Of a stretch of 64,000 nt of DNA, positions 35,666-43,860 are shown one piece after another. The notes under the pieces are model-generated. The model was given only the letters and a program-made list of their open reading frames with translations, ran no database searches and was not told where the DNA came from. The stretch covers positions 1 to 64,000 of the forward strand of contig NZ_JASAUZ010000005.1 in assembly GCF_030162935.1 (NCBI RefSeq). Direction: 5' to 3'. The position numbers were made by a program, and so were the translations under genes. Position 1 is the first letter of the stretch. The number at the start of each line of letters is the position of its first letter. Source of the DNA: Comamonas halotolerans (lineage in GTDB: Bacteria > Pseudomonadota > Gammaproteobacteria > Burkholderiales > Burkholderiaceae_C).

Positions 35666-37134
35666 TACAGAGATTCCACAAATTGAACCAGGGCTGCGCG
35701 GTCTTGCACAGGCATGTGGCGGAATTGTTCCCGGGCTTGCTCGGCTTCGCCTCCGTGCCACAGGATGGCCTCAGCGACACCGCGGGCACGGCCATCGTGC
35801 AGCAGACGCTGGTGGTCGTTCACGGCTGGCAGCAGTCCAATACCCCACAGCGGTGGCGTGCGCCACTGACGGCCATTGGCAGCAAAGTCCGGGCGGCCAT
35901 CGGCCAGGGCTTCGCCCATGTCATGCAGCAGCAAGTCGGTGTAAGGCGTGATGTCCTGCCCGCTCAGTGCCTGGCTGCTCAGGCTGGGGAACAGCACGGC
36001 ACCTGTCCTGTAGCTGGGGCGGTGGCACTGCGCGCATTGCGCAGCATGGAACAGCGATTCACCACGCAGCACCTGGGCATCCTGGCTGTTGCGGCGTGCC
36101 GGGGGGGCCAGTGTGGACTGATAAAAAATCACTTCGTCGAGCACATGGTCTTCAATCTCGACACCAGCATGGCCCTTGGCATTGCCATTGGGCGCTTGCA
36201 GGCAATCTTTCTGGCTGGGTGTGCAGGTCTGCTTGGGAAAGCGCTTGGAGGTGATGCCGATATCCCCCTGGAAGGCAGCGGCCGATTGGTGCGCCACGCT
36301 GGCAACGTTGGCCTTCCAGCCAAAGCGCCCCAGCATCATGCGCTGGGCATAGGCATCCCATACATGGTTGGGCTGGCCTTTGATGGGGCCCGCAGTAGCA
36401 GCCTGAGCCTGGGCGTTGGCCAGGATGTCGGCTTCTGCAATGGCTTCCAGCAAACCCAGGCCGATCACCTGCGGCGCAATACGGGGGCTGAACATCACGT
36501 CGGCAGCCATGGGGCCGTAGCCCAGATCCGAGAAGTGATAGATGGGTTTTTCCAGAGTGTAGGGGCTGCCATCGGCATATTGGCCAGCAATGCTTTCATA
36601 GCTGAGCGTCAGCGTGCCTTCACCTTTGACGCCGTTGACGCCCATGGTGTTGAACTGGTCACCATAGACCGGCTCGTGCTTGGGGCCGCCATGGGCATCG
36701 GTGCCGGGGACGGACAAACGAATCAGCAAGCCCGCAAAGGGCTGTGGAGCCAGCGGGTTGTGAAAGTCTGGTGGCTGGGCACGGCCATCCTGTGCATGGC
36801 AGCCGCCGCACGAGCGGGCCAGAAAGTGTGGGCCCAGACCATCGCGTGCACTGGTGGATGCAGGCGCTTGCACCCAGTTGCGCTTGAAGAAGGAGTTGCC
36901 AATCACAAAGCGTGTGCGCTCAGCATCGCTCAGGTTGGCTGCAGGCAAAGAGAACGCATTGCGACCGTTGGAGAACACGGTTGTGCTGCCGCCGGGCTGG
37001 GCATCGGGGGCAGGGCGATCGAACAAGGTGCTGGGGGCGCTGGAAGTCGCTTGGCTGGAGGTCGATTGTGCGGTACAAGCGGCCAAAACCAGTGCAGAGG
37101 CGAAGAGGGTGCCAAGTGTTTGCAAGGGTTTCAT
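35665..37134 (-). CDS. DUF1111 di-heme oxidoreductase-like lipoprotein
   Basis: A 489-aa protein with a lipoprotein signal (LVLAAC, Cys20 as lipidation site), so it should be membrane-anchored in the periplasm. Two c-type heme motifs are visible: CGGCH at 109-113 and CAQCH in the C-terminal third. The DUF1111 family accompanies imelysins in iron-regulated operons. The role may be electron transfer that changes the metal's oxidation state. It sits between the two imelysin genes, 95 bp after the first and overlapping the second by one base. Confidence 0.88.
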   Translation of the reverse strand: MKPLQTLGTLFASALVLAACTAQSTSSQATSSAPSTLFDRPAPDAQPGGSTTVFSNGRNAFSLPAANLSDAERTRFVIGNSFFKRNWVQAPASTSARDGLGPHFLARSCGGCHAQDGRAQPPDFHNPLAPQPFAGLLIRLSVPGTDAHGGPKHEPVYGDQFNTMGVNGVKGEGTLTLSYESIAGQYADGSPYTLEKPIYHFSDLGYGPMAADVMFSPRIAPQVIGLGLLEAIAEADILANAQAQAATAGPIKGQPNHVWDAYAQRMMLGRFGWKANVASVAHQSAAAFQGDIGITSKRFPKQTCTPSQKDCLQAPNGNAKGHAGVEIEDHVLDEVIFYQSTLAPPARRNSQDAQVLRGESLFHAAQCAQCHRPSYRTGAVLFPSLSSQALSGQDITPYTDLLLHDMGEALADGRPDFAANGRQWRTPPLWGIGLLPAVNDHQRLLHDGRARGVAEAILWHGGEAEQAREQFRHMPVQDRAALVQFVESL

Positions 37135-37229
37135 AACGCGTTCACAAATTCTAAAAAATTACACCGCTGCCTGATGTGCCCAAAAGAGCAGCAGCGGTGT
37201 CAGGGGCAGGCAGCCGAAGTTGCGTGCGA

Positions 37230-38423
37230 TCAGGGCTCCACCAGATTCAGTTGCTCAAAGCCTACGGCTTTGGCTGCCTCTACCAAGTCCTTGCTTTGCT
37301 GAGTCAGCGCATCAATGGTGGTTTGAATACTGGCGCGTGCAGCACTGTCACGCGCCCCTTGGATGGCCTGGTCAAACGGTGCAGGAATGGCATTGGCAGA
37401 TGCCACAGACTTGGCGATTTGCATGGAGGTTTTTTCGGCAATTGCTGGGTCATGGGCTGCCACCCAGTCACGCAGGCCAGGGCCTTTGAGCTGCGAGCCA
37501 TCCAGGCGCTTGTAGCTGCCCAGCCAGACGTTTTGAATGCCTTGTGCATTGGTTGCGGCATCACGGTGGGTGTTGTCGGAGAAGCAGGAATGCTCATCTT
37601 CCTGGTCGCGGCTGGCCATGGCCACTTCCAGGCGCTCGCCCGCCAGCTCGCCGCGCGACAAGGAGCCCAGGCCCACAAAAATCTTGCGCAAGGACTCTTC
37701 GCCACCGACTTCAAACTCAGCGCGGAAATTGTTCTTCACACCGGGCTTCCATGCCTTGGCAACCGATTCCAGGTCATCAATCAACAGCTCGGTCACCACC
37801 TTCAGGTACTGACGGCGGCGGTCAGCGTTGGGTTTCTTGCCATCGATGAAATCGGTGAATGGGCGTGCGCCGGGGCCGGTGTCACTCAAGTCCTGGCCCC
37901 AGAGCATGAACTCGATGGCATGCCAGCCTGTCGAGATGTTTTCCTCACCGTCGTGCTCGTTCAAATCAGCCAGACGCTGTTTGGTGATGGCTTCTTTACG
38001 GTTGTTGATGATGCCGGCATTGTCATCACCCACCACGTAGTCCACATAGGACTCATCCATGGGCCAGGCGTTGAGCTGGCCTTCGGGGCCGTCCTCGCTG
38101 TCAATCGGACCGTCGTAGAAACGGAAGGCCTCGGTTTGGCCGTAGAACTCGCGTGCATCCAGCCAGGCCTTGCGCGCTGCATCTTGTGTAGCTTGACTGG
38201 GCTTGGCCAAGAAGGCATGCACCGCTTTTTGCAACTGCTTGGCCGCTGTAATGGTGTCACTGTAATTGGCATACACCAAGGTGCTGTAGTGTTGCACGAC
38301 GTCCTGGGCCTTGAGTTGGCCTACGCTTGCGCTGGCAGCGTTAGCTGCGGGCTGGGCGGCAAAGGCGGACGTGGTGGTGAGCGCCCCCAGGGCGAGCGTG
38401 CTGGCAATCAGGTAGCGGTACAT
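37230..38423 (-). CDS. Imelysin family iron-regulated protein (first copy)
   Basis: About 397 aa with a signal peptide (MYRYLIASTLALGALTTTSAFA, stated here in parts: basic start, LIASTLALGAL core, AFA cleavage). The metal motif GxHxxE is intact as GWHAIEF. Related proteins are cyanobacterial IrpA and the Pseudomonas iron-regulated imelysins. It is the first gene of the four-gene operon and is preceded by a Fur-box-like sequence. The frame extends to a TTG at 38444 and an ATG at 38441; the ATG at 38423 gives the best signal peptide. Confidence 0.88.
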   Translation of the reverse strand: MYRYLIASTLALGALTTTSAFAAQPAANAASASVGQLKAQDVVQHYSTLVYANYSDTITAAKQLQKAVHAFLAKPSQATQDAARKAWLDAREFYGQTEAFRFYDGPIDSEDGPEGQLNAWPMDESYVDYVVGDDNAGIINNRKEAITKQRLADLNEHDGEENISTGWHAIEFMLWGQDLSDTGPGARPFTDFIDGKKPNADRRRQYLKVVTELLIDDLESVAKAWKPGVKNNFRAEFEVGGEESLRKIFVGLGSLSRGELAGERLEVAMASRDQEDEHSCFSDNTHRDAATNAQGIQNVWLGSYKRLDGSQLKGPGLRDWVAAHDPAIAEKTSMQIAKSVASANAIPAPFDQAIQGARDSAARASIQTTIDALTQQSKDLVEAAKAVGFEQLNLVEP

Positions 38424-38467
38424 AGGTCGTGGATGGAGCATCAATCAAAGCAAAGATTTTATGTGAT

Positions 38468-38482
38468 TGATAATTGTTTTTA
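38468..38482 (-). promoter_or_regulatory. Fur-box-like sequence before the imelysin operon
   Basis: TGATAAT-T-GTTTTTA fits the 7-1-7 Fur pattern perfectly in one half and 4 of 7 in the other. It lies about 45 bp upstream of the chosen start, in an AT-rich promoter region. Confidence 0.55.
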
Positions 38483-38514
38483 TTTGCTTTTAAGCAACAT
38501 CATCGTCAGGCTCG

Positions 38515-39390
38515 CTACAAAAGCACTGTCCCTTGAATACAAAGTACGCACTGGCCGCCTATCCATAGCTGTTGCTGCGCATCCCGAGCAATGTGTATCC
38601 GGCCATTTCTGCCAACACTGCGGCCTTGCAGCGCCAGATAAGGCGCCTGAATTTCATTGCGTGTGCAGAGCCAATCGGCCAGACAGGCGTTGAGGCTGCC
38701 GGTGACAGGGTCTTCATAACCCGACAAAGTGAATGCACGCACTTCCAGTTGGGCTTGTTCGTGGTGACGCAGTGCGCAAAGACCAATGCCCACATCTTCC
38801 TCGAACAGATCGCTCAGCGCTTGTAGCGCACTGATGGTGGGTTGCAGCGCAAGCAAGGTGTCTGCGGTATCCACCTGTATGCATAGCCAAGGGGTGCCAA
38901 CGTCCAGCATGGCAATTGCCTGTACATGGGCCGCATCCAGTTGCAGGCTTTCATAAATACGTGTCAATCCGTTGGGAACAGCGAGCATCTGCACCGTGGG
39001 CGCTGCAAACGCCAGCCCTTGGCTGGATCGCTGAATGGCCACCAGGCCTGCCGCGCATTCTTGGACAATGCGCTGCGCGTTTTGAGCTTGCCCGCCATGT
39101 GCCAGCCATGCGTGGCAGCTGCCTAAAGTCGGGTGCCCGGCAAAATCCATTTCCCCTGCCGGTGAAAAAATACGCAGTCGATAGTCTGCGCCCTGTGCAC
39201 GCGCCGTCTCGTTGGGGGGCAGCACAAAGGTGGTTTCCGACAGATTGGTCCAGCGTGCAAAGGCCTGCATGCTGGCTTCATCGAGCCCCTCCGCATCCAG
39301 CACCACAGCGACTGGATTGCCTTTGTAGGCGACGTCAGTGAATACATCAACGGTCATCATCGGCCGTTGGCGCGCAGCAACGGTGTTCAT
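38515..39390 (-). CDS. PhzF family isomerase-like protein (copy 1)
   Basis: A 291-aa protein of the PhzF/diaminopimelate-epimerase fold. The catalytic-type glutamate is in NLSETTFVLPP, and the GHPTLGSCHAWL and EDPVTGSLNACLADWL blocks are present. Outside phenazine clusters, PhzF proteins are mostly of unknown activity. Its ATG overlaps the stop of the upstream paralogue (ATGA), so translation is coupled. It lacks about 25 residues (an acidic/alanine loop before the last third) that the paralogue has. Confidence 0.85.
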   Translation of the reverse strand: MNTVAARQRPMMTVDVFTDVAYKGNPVAVVLDAEGLDEASMQAFARWTNLSETTFVLPPNETARAQGADYRLRIFSPAGEMDFAGHPTLGSCHAWLAHGGQAQNAQRIVQECAAGLVAIQRSSQGLAFAAPTVQMLAVPNGLTRIYESLQLDAAHVQAIAMLDVGTPWLCIQVDTADTLLALQPTISALQALSDLFEEDVGIGLCALRHHEQAQLEVRAFTLSGYEDPVTGSLNACLADWLCTRNEIQAPYLALQGRSVGRNGRIHIARDAQQQLWIGGQCVLCIQGTVLL

Positions 39391-40328
39391 AGCGTCACCT
39401 CGCCTTGTACGCAGGTAACGGTGTGCCCGCCTACCCAGACCTGGCCGCTGGCATCCTGGGTGATGGAGACCCAGCCGTCACGCCCCACACAAGCACCCTG
39501 GTTGGCCATATAGGGCGCTTGTACATGGCCTTGCGCAATCAGCCATTGCGCTGTCGAGCCATTGAGGCTGCCAGTGACCGGGTCTTCCACGCCGGTGGTA
39601 CTGAAGGCGCGTATCTCCAGTTTGGCAGCAGCGCTAGCGGGTGTGGCACGAAGTCCGGTGGCGAAGGCTTCGGCTTCGCGACAGGCTCTGCCAATCAGCG
39701 GGGTGGCATCGTCGTCCTGATAGAGCGCGGCCACGCCCACTTTGTGACCCAGAGCCTTGATTTGCGCCAGGTTGGGTTCCAGCGACAGCACGGTATCAGG
39801 GCTGTCCAGCAGCAAGCACATCCAGTGGGGGCCGTTGTCCAGATAGGCAGCATCGATGACCTGTTCAGTATGCAGACCCAGGGCGGCATAAATGGCATGC
39901 AGATTGGCTGGCAAGGGCAGCGCGCTGGTGCTTGGGTTGGCAAATGACAGGCCGTGCGCTGTGCGCTCAATGGTGACCAAGCCCTTGGCGCATTCTTGCA
40001 CGATGTATTCCGGGCGTTGAGGCTGACCTCCATGCGCGAGCCATGCGTGGCAGGTGCCCAGGGTAGGGTGACCTGCGAATGGCATTTCCGCCGCGGGTGT
40101 GAAGATGCGCACGCGATAGTCGGCACCCTGCGCACGTGCAGTCTCGCTGGGGGGAAGCACAAAAGTGGTTTCCGACAGATTGGTCCAGCGCGCGAATGCC
40201 TGCATGGTGGCTTCGTCCAGCCCCTCGGCATCCAGCACCACCGCGACAGGGTTTCCTTTGTACGGTACGGCAGTGAATACATCGACGGTCATCAAGGGAC
40301 GGGATGCAGGGGTGGCGTAAGTAGGCAT
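39387..40328 (-). CDS. PhzF family isomerase-like protein (copy 2)
   Basis: About 313 aa from the ATG at 40328 (MPTYATPASRPLMTVDVF). The first twelve codons of the longer frame (from 40364) would overlap the upstream terminator stem and are rejected. It has the same marks as its neighbour: SETTFVLPP, GHPTLGTCHAWL, EDPVTGSLNGSTAQWL. The N-terminal 95 residues are about 85% identical to copy 1, while the rest has diverged strongly. The substrate is unknown. Confidence 0.87.
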   Translation of the reverse strand: MPTYATPASRPLMTVDVFTAVPYKGNPVAVVLDAEGLDEATMQAFARWTNLSETTFVLPPSETARAQGADYRVRIFTPAAEMPFAGHPTLGTCHAWLAHGGQPQRPEYIVQECAKGLVTIERTAHGLSFANPSTSALPLPANLHAIYAALGLHTEQVIDAAYLDNGPHWMCLLLDSPDTVLSLEPNLAQIKALGHKVGVAALYQDDDATPLIGRACREAEAFATGLRATPASAAAKLEIRAFSTTGVEDPVTGSLNGSTAQWLIAQGHVQAPYMANQGACVGRDGWVSITQDASGQVWVGGHTVTCVQGEVTL

Positions 40329-40353
40329 GGTGCAGGATAAAAAAAGGGCAAAG

Positions 40354-40385
40354 AAAAAGCGCATAGCTCATGCAAGCTATGCGCT
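40354..40385 (-). terminator. Rho-independent terminator after the aminotransferase gene
   Basis: AGCGCATAGCT (40358-40368) pairs with AGCTATGCGCT (40375-40385) around a 6-nt loop. On the minus strand it is followed by a run of T. It separates the aminotransferase from the PhzF pair. Confidence 0.92.
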
Positions 40386-40431
40386 CTACACGATACGCCA
40401 CTTGCAGCGGCGTAGCCTGCGTGCGGTTGGA

Positions 40432-41616
40432 TTACTTGGTCTGCAGAGCGCGAATGGCGGCTGCCAATGCGGCAATACCCTGGTTGATCTGCTCGGGCGA
40501 GACAGTCACATACGACAGGCGCAACGTATTGATTTCCGCATCATCGGCGTAGAACGGCGCGCCGGGCACGAAAGCCATACCGCGCTCGACAGCCTCTGCC
40601 AGCAGGACTTGTGCATCCATGCCCTTGGGCAGACGCACCCACAGGAACATGCCACCCACGGGGCGTGTCCAGGTGACATCCAGACCTTCCATTTCCCGCT
40701 GCAAGGCGACCAGCATCACATCGCGCTGGACCTTGTACATGGCGCGAATGGTAGGGATGTGGCTGCGCAGGAAATCATCCTTCATCACTTCAGCCACCAC
40801 GCGCTGATTGAAGCTGGGGCTGTGCAGGTCGGCGGCTTGCTTGGCTTGTGTGAGCTTGCCGTAGACCGACTTGGGCGCGACGATGAAGCCCACACGCAGG
40901 CCGGGTGCCAGCACCTTGGAAAACGAGCCCATGTAGATCACGCCCTCGGGGTTGCGTGCAGCCAAAGGCAGCGGTGGCTCTCCTTCGTACCACAGGTCAC
41001 CGTAAGGGTTGTCCTCAATCAGCGGAATGTCCAGCTCCTTGGCCTTTTCCACCAGTGCCTGGCGGCGTGCCTCGCTCATGGTGCGGCCCGTAGGGTTCTG
41101 GAAGTTGGGCAGCACATAGGCGACGCGAGCCTTGTCGGCACCTGTGCCTACCTTGGCGGCGAAGTCATCAATCAGCATGCCTTCGTCGTCACTGTCCACG
41201 CCCACGGCTACAGGCTCAACGGGCGTGAAGGCTTGCAAGGCGCCCAGGTAGGTGGGCTTTTCCACCAGAATGCGGCTGTCTTTGTCCAGGAAAATCTTGC
41301 CGATCAGGTCCAGTGCCTGCTGGCTACCGGTGGTGATCAGAATTTGCTCGGGATTGACATCCCAAGGCAGAAAGTCCGCAATGGCTTGGCGCAGAGCCGG
41401 GAAACCCTCTGTGGTGGAGTATTGCAGTGCGGCTGCGCCGTCACGTTCCATCACGGTGTTGCAAGCCTGGGTGAAGGCAGACAGCGGGAAGCTGGCAGGC
41501 GAAGGCAGGCCACCAGCCATGCTGATGATGCCGGGGCGGTCGGTCAGTTTCAGGATTTCGCGAATCGCGGAGGAGTTCATCTTGGCTGCACGTGCAGCAA
41601 GGGTCCAATTCGTCAT
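40432..41616 (-). CDS. PLP-dependent aminotransferase (class I/II, LysN/2-aminoadipate type)
   Basis: A 394-aa cytosolic aminotransferase without a MocR DNA-binding domain. The PLP lysine is K234 in GSFSKVLAPGLRVG; NFQNPTG (around 171-177), the DNPYGD block near 202, and the C-terminal substrate arginine in TLRLSYV are typical of fold type I. The N-terminal IISMAGGLPSPASFP is typical of the alpha-aminoadipate/LysN and kynurenine aminotransferase branch. It is flanked downstream by a terminator and is likely monocistronic. The exact amino donor is not predictable. Confidence 0.9.
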   Translation of the reverse strand: MTNWTLAARAAKMNSSAIREILKLTDRPGIISMAGGLPSPASFPLSAFTQACNTVMERDGAAALQYSTTEGFPALRQAIADFLPWDVNPEQILITTGSQQALDLIGKIFLDKDSRILVEKPTYLGALQAFTPVEPVAVGVDSDDEGMLIDDFAAKVGTGADKARVAYVLPNFQNPTGRTMSEARRQALVEKAKELDIPLIEDNPYGDLWYEGEPPLPLAARNPEGVIYMGSFSKVLAPGLRVGFIVAPKSVYGKLTQAKQAADLHSPSFNQRVVAEVMKDDFLRSHIPTIRAMYKVQRDVMLVALQREMEGLDVTWTRPVGGMFLWVRLPKGMDAQVLLAEAVERGMAFVPGAPFYADDAEINTLRLSYVTVSPEQINQGIAALAAAIRALQTK

Positions 41617-41840
41617 AACTACTCAATCTCAATAAGCAGCGCGCACTGTGCGCGTGCTGGCAAAAGCTTGTTGCAAAGAGCATACCGTGGTACAGCATGG
41701 CAATGCGTCCCGGCTAATACGGATGCAGGGGGCAGCTTGGCAATTGGTGTCATCCCACCGGATAGATGGAGACACTGGTGCGGCTATTGTGAGCCGAAGT
41801 TCACGGGCTTGCGGGAGGTGTGCAGAAAAAAATACGGATG

Positions 41841-42440
41841 TCAGGCACGCAACATCCAAATGGCAGTGGCCACGAGCAGCAAGGCCATGCTTCGGTTGAA
41901 CCACAGCAGGCGTCGGCCTTGTGCCAGCCATTGGCGCAAAGCGGCTCCGATACAGGCGTACAGCAGGTTGCTGCTGAAAGCATAAAAGGCCATCACCGGA
42001 AGAACTACCAGTATGCGACGACCGGCGTCCGACTGGCCTGCCACCCAACCCGCGACGATGGTCAACGCCAAAAGCCATGCCTTGATGTTGACGAATTGCA
42101 GCAAAACCCCTTGCCCGAAGCCCACTTGCAGCTGCGATGGATGTGCCTGTGCCAGTTTCCCGCTACCCGAGAGCTTGTAGGCCAGCCACAGCAAATAGCC
42201 GATACCCACGACCTTGATCCCCCAGCGCAGGGCAGGAACCCCGGTGATCAGTGCGCCGACGCCGAATGCGCAAAAAATGAGCAGCAAAGTCCAGCCTACA
42301 GGAACGGCCACGATAAAGCGCAAGCTGTGCCGCAGTCCGTGGTTGGCTGCCATTGCAGTGGACAAGGTGGTGTTGGGGCCGGGTGAAAAGCTCATGGCTG
42401 TTGCCAAAATGAGCAGGGCAGTGAATTCTTGGAGTGGCAT
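41841..42440 (-). CDS. LysE/RhtB family amino-acid exporter
   Basis: About 199 aa with six hydrophobic segments and the family signature FSPGPNTTLS near the end of the first segment. Members export amino acids such as lysine, threonine or homoserine lactone. ATG at 42440 (MPLQEFTALL) is preferred; the GTG at 42467 lacks support. It lies upstream of the aminotransferase on the same strand with a 225-bp gap that holds no gene. Confidence 0.85.
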   Translation of the reverse strand: MPLQEFTALLILATAMSFSPGPNTTLSTAMAANHGLRHSLRFIVAVPVGWTLLLIFCAFGVGALITGVPALRWGIKVVGIGYLLWLAYKLSGSGKLAQAHPSQLQVGFGQGVLLQFVNIKAWLLALTIVAGWVAGQSDAGRRILVVLPVMAFYAFSSNLLYACIGAALRQWLAQGRRLLWFNRSMALLLVATAIWMLRA

Positions 42441-42525
42441 GGTGGACAAAGAAGCAGCACCCGACACTGTAGAGGCCTTGTGCCGTCAAGGCCAGCAGGT
42501 TTGTATCAAGAGTGTGAGCAAAAAA

Positions 42526-42562
42526 TGAAAAACCGAAGCTTACGGCGCTGGCGGCTTCGGTT
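42526..42562 (-). terminator. Rho-independent terminator after the HDOD gene
   Basis: AACCGAAGC (42531-42539) pairs with GCTTCGGTT (42554-42562); the minus-strand tail is T-rich. It closes the flgBCDEFGHIJKL-HDOD transcription unit. Confidence 0.82.
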
Positions 42563-42599
42563 CAATGTGCACAGGCGCACAAGCAGGCGGGGAGTGTGA

Positions 42600-43826
42600 T
42601 CACCAGGATGGGCGCTGATTGCTCCAGCCGCAAGCCAGGCGAAGCAAAGTGCGGTTGACGTGCTCCAGTGAAATATCGTGTTCGATGCACACCTCGCGGA
42701 CGGTGGCTGCACCGTTTTCCTTTTCCAGTGCAAATGCCAGTTGCAGGCTGGGTGCATACGGGCCCTCGCCGCGCACGGCGGCGTCGGGGATGCGTTCGGA
42801 CAGTGGCAGACGGGAGAGCGTTGTCTGCAGCGGTTCATCAAGCACATCGTCGAGGCGGGCAAACAGCCCGCACAGATAAACCTCGCTACGCAGCTCCTGG
42901 CTGACACCCGCATCCAGCAAGTGTGCCGTGAGTTGGGCACGCATGACCGTACCCAGACGGATCGGGTGCAGATCTTTTTCGTGGCTGGCATGCGCCAGCT
43001 GGGTGATGAGCCATTCCTTGAGCGTGCCGTAACCGAGCATGAGCAGCGCGCGACGCAGCGAGTCGATGGGATTGCGGGCACCAAGCGCGGCCGAATTGGC
43101 GTACAGCATGAAGCGGTAGGCCAGTAAAGGGTCTTCGCTGAGGATTTCTTCAAAAGTTTCCAGCGATTGATCGGCATCGACAGCCTGCATCAAGCGCAGC
43201 ACATGCGCGTGTGAAGGGTGCAAAACCCGTGCTCCGCGGACACGGTGCAGTATGTCTTCATTCGGCCAGCCTGCAATGGCGCTTGCGTGGTATTGCTCCA
43301 GACAGCGGTGGGCCAATATCTGGCTGTGGATTTCCTCATACATCTGACCTTCCAGCAGGGCCAGCCGCTGCGGCACAGGCTGATCGGCAGCGACGCGCAT
43401 GAGGGTCATGGCATCCTGCGGCTCCAGGTGCAGCAGGCTGCATGCGTAGTGCCGGGCGTCCTGCTTGCTGGGGAGCTGGTTCATGCTGCCGCGCCATACC
43501 AGACGCACGCCGCGTTGCGCTGCTGCAGCCACCTGGGTTTGCAGCTCAGGGTTGTCGGCCAGCCACTGCGCACGCACCTCCAGCGCCCAGATCGGGCTGG
43601 CTTTGATATGTGTGAGCAGCGATTGCAGCAGCGGGAGCGATTGCGGCGACAACAGCAGCAAGGGCGAAGAAGGGGCCCACATCTCGCTCAGGATGCGCAG
43701 CAGGTGGGCGGTGTCTACCGGGGTGTTGGGGTGGTCGTGCAAAAACAGCTGCACGCCGCCCAGATTGCGTTCGGCATTCCACAGCGGGCGATAGCCCATG
43801 ACCAAAGCGTTGAGAACAAATTCCAC
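42600..43826 (-). CDS. HDOD-domain signalling protein with degenerate EAL-like half
   Basis: A 408-aa cytosolic protein of the YuxH-like architecture. Residues about 10-185 resemble an EAL fold (GYRPLWNAERNLGGVQLFL at the start), but the EAL catalytic motif and metal-binding acids are missing, so c-di-GMP hydrolysis is not expected. Residues about 190-390 form an HDOD domain (ILSEDPLLAYRFMLYANSA, IDSLRRALLMLGYGTLKEWL). HDOD proteins scaffold signalling and affect motility in several bacteria. It starts at a GTG 34 bp after flgL and so is probably translated from the flagellar transcript. Confidence 0.82.
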   Translation of the reverse strand: MEFVLNALVMGYRPLWNAERNLGGVQLFLHDHPNTPVDTAHLLRILSEMWAPSSPLLLLSPQSLPLLQSLLTHIKASPIWALEVRAQWLADNPELQTQVAAAAQRGVRLVWRGSMNQLPSKQDARHYACSLLHLEPQDAMTLMRVAADQPVPQRLALLEGQMYEEIHSQILAHRCLEQYHASAIAGWPNEDILHRVRGARVLHPSHAHVLRLMQAVDADQSLETFEEILSEDPLLAYRFMLYANSAALGARNPIDSLRRALLMLGYGTLKEWLITQLAHASHEKDLHPIRLGTVMRAQLTAHLLDAGVSQELRSEVYLCGLFARLDDVLDEPLQTTLSRLPLSERIPDAAVRGEGPYAPSLQLAFALEKENGAATVREVCIEHDISLEHVNRTLLRLACGWSNQRPSW

Positions 43827-43860
43827 GGTGCCAACCTAAGGTGTCAGAGGGATAGGCAGC

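Noticed and set aside
35683-37302. 539-aa plus-strand open frame opposite the DUF1111 gene
   Set aside because: Mirror frame of a gene with clear heme motifs and lipobox; long antisense frames are common at this GC content.
38515-40328. Phenazine biosynthesis cluster suggested by two PhzF genes
   Set aside because: None of the other phz core genes are present; PhzF-fold proteins are widespread without phenazines.
38515-40328. Recent gene conversion between the two PhzF genes
   Set aside because: Reading the two DNA segments side by side shows many silent differences in the conserved part, which recent conversion would have erased.
40327-41985. 552-aa plus-strand frame opposite the aminotransferase and part of a PhzF gene
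   Set aside because: It covers a terminator and a well-supported PLP enzyme on the other strand and has no recognisable domain.
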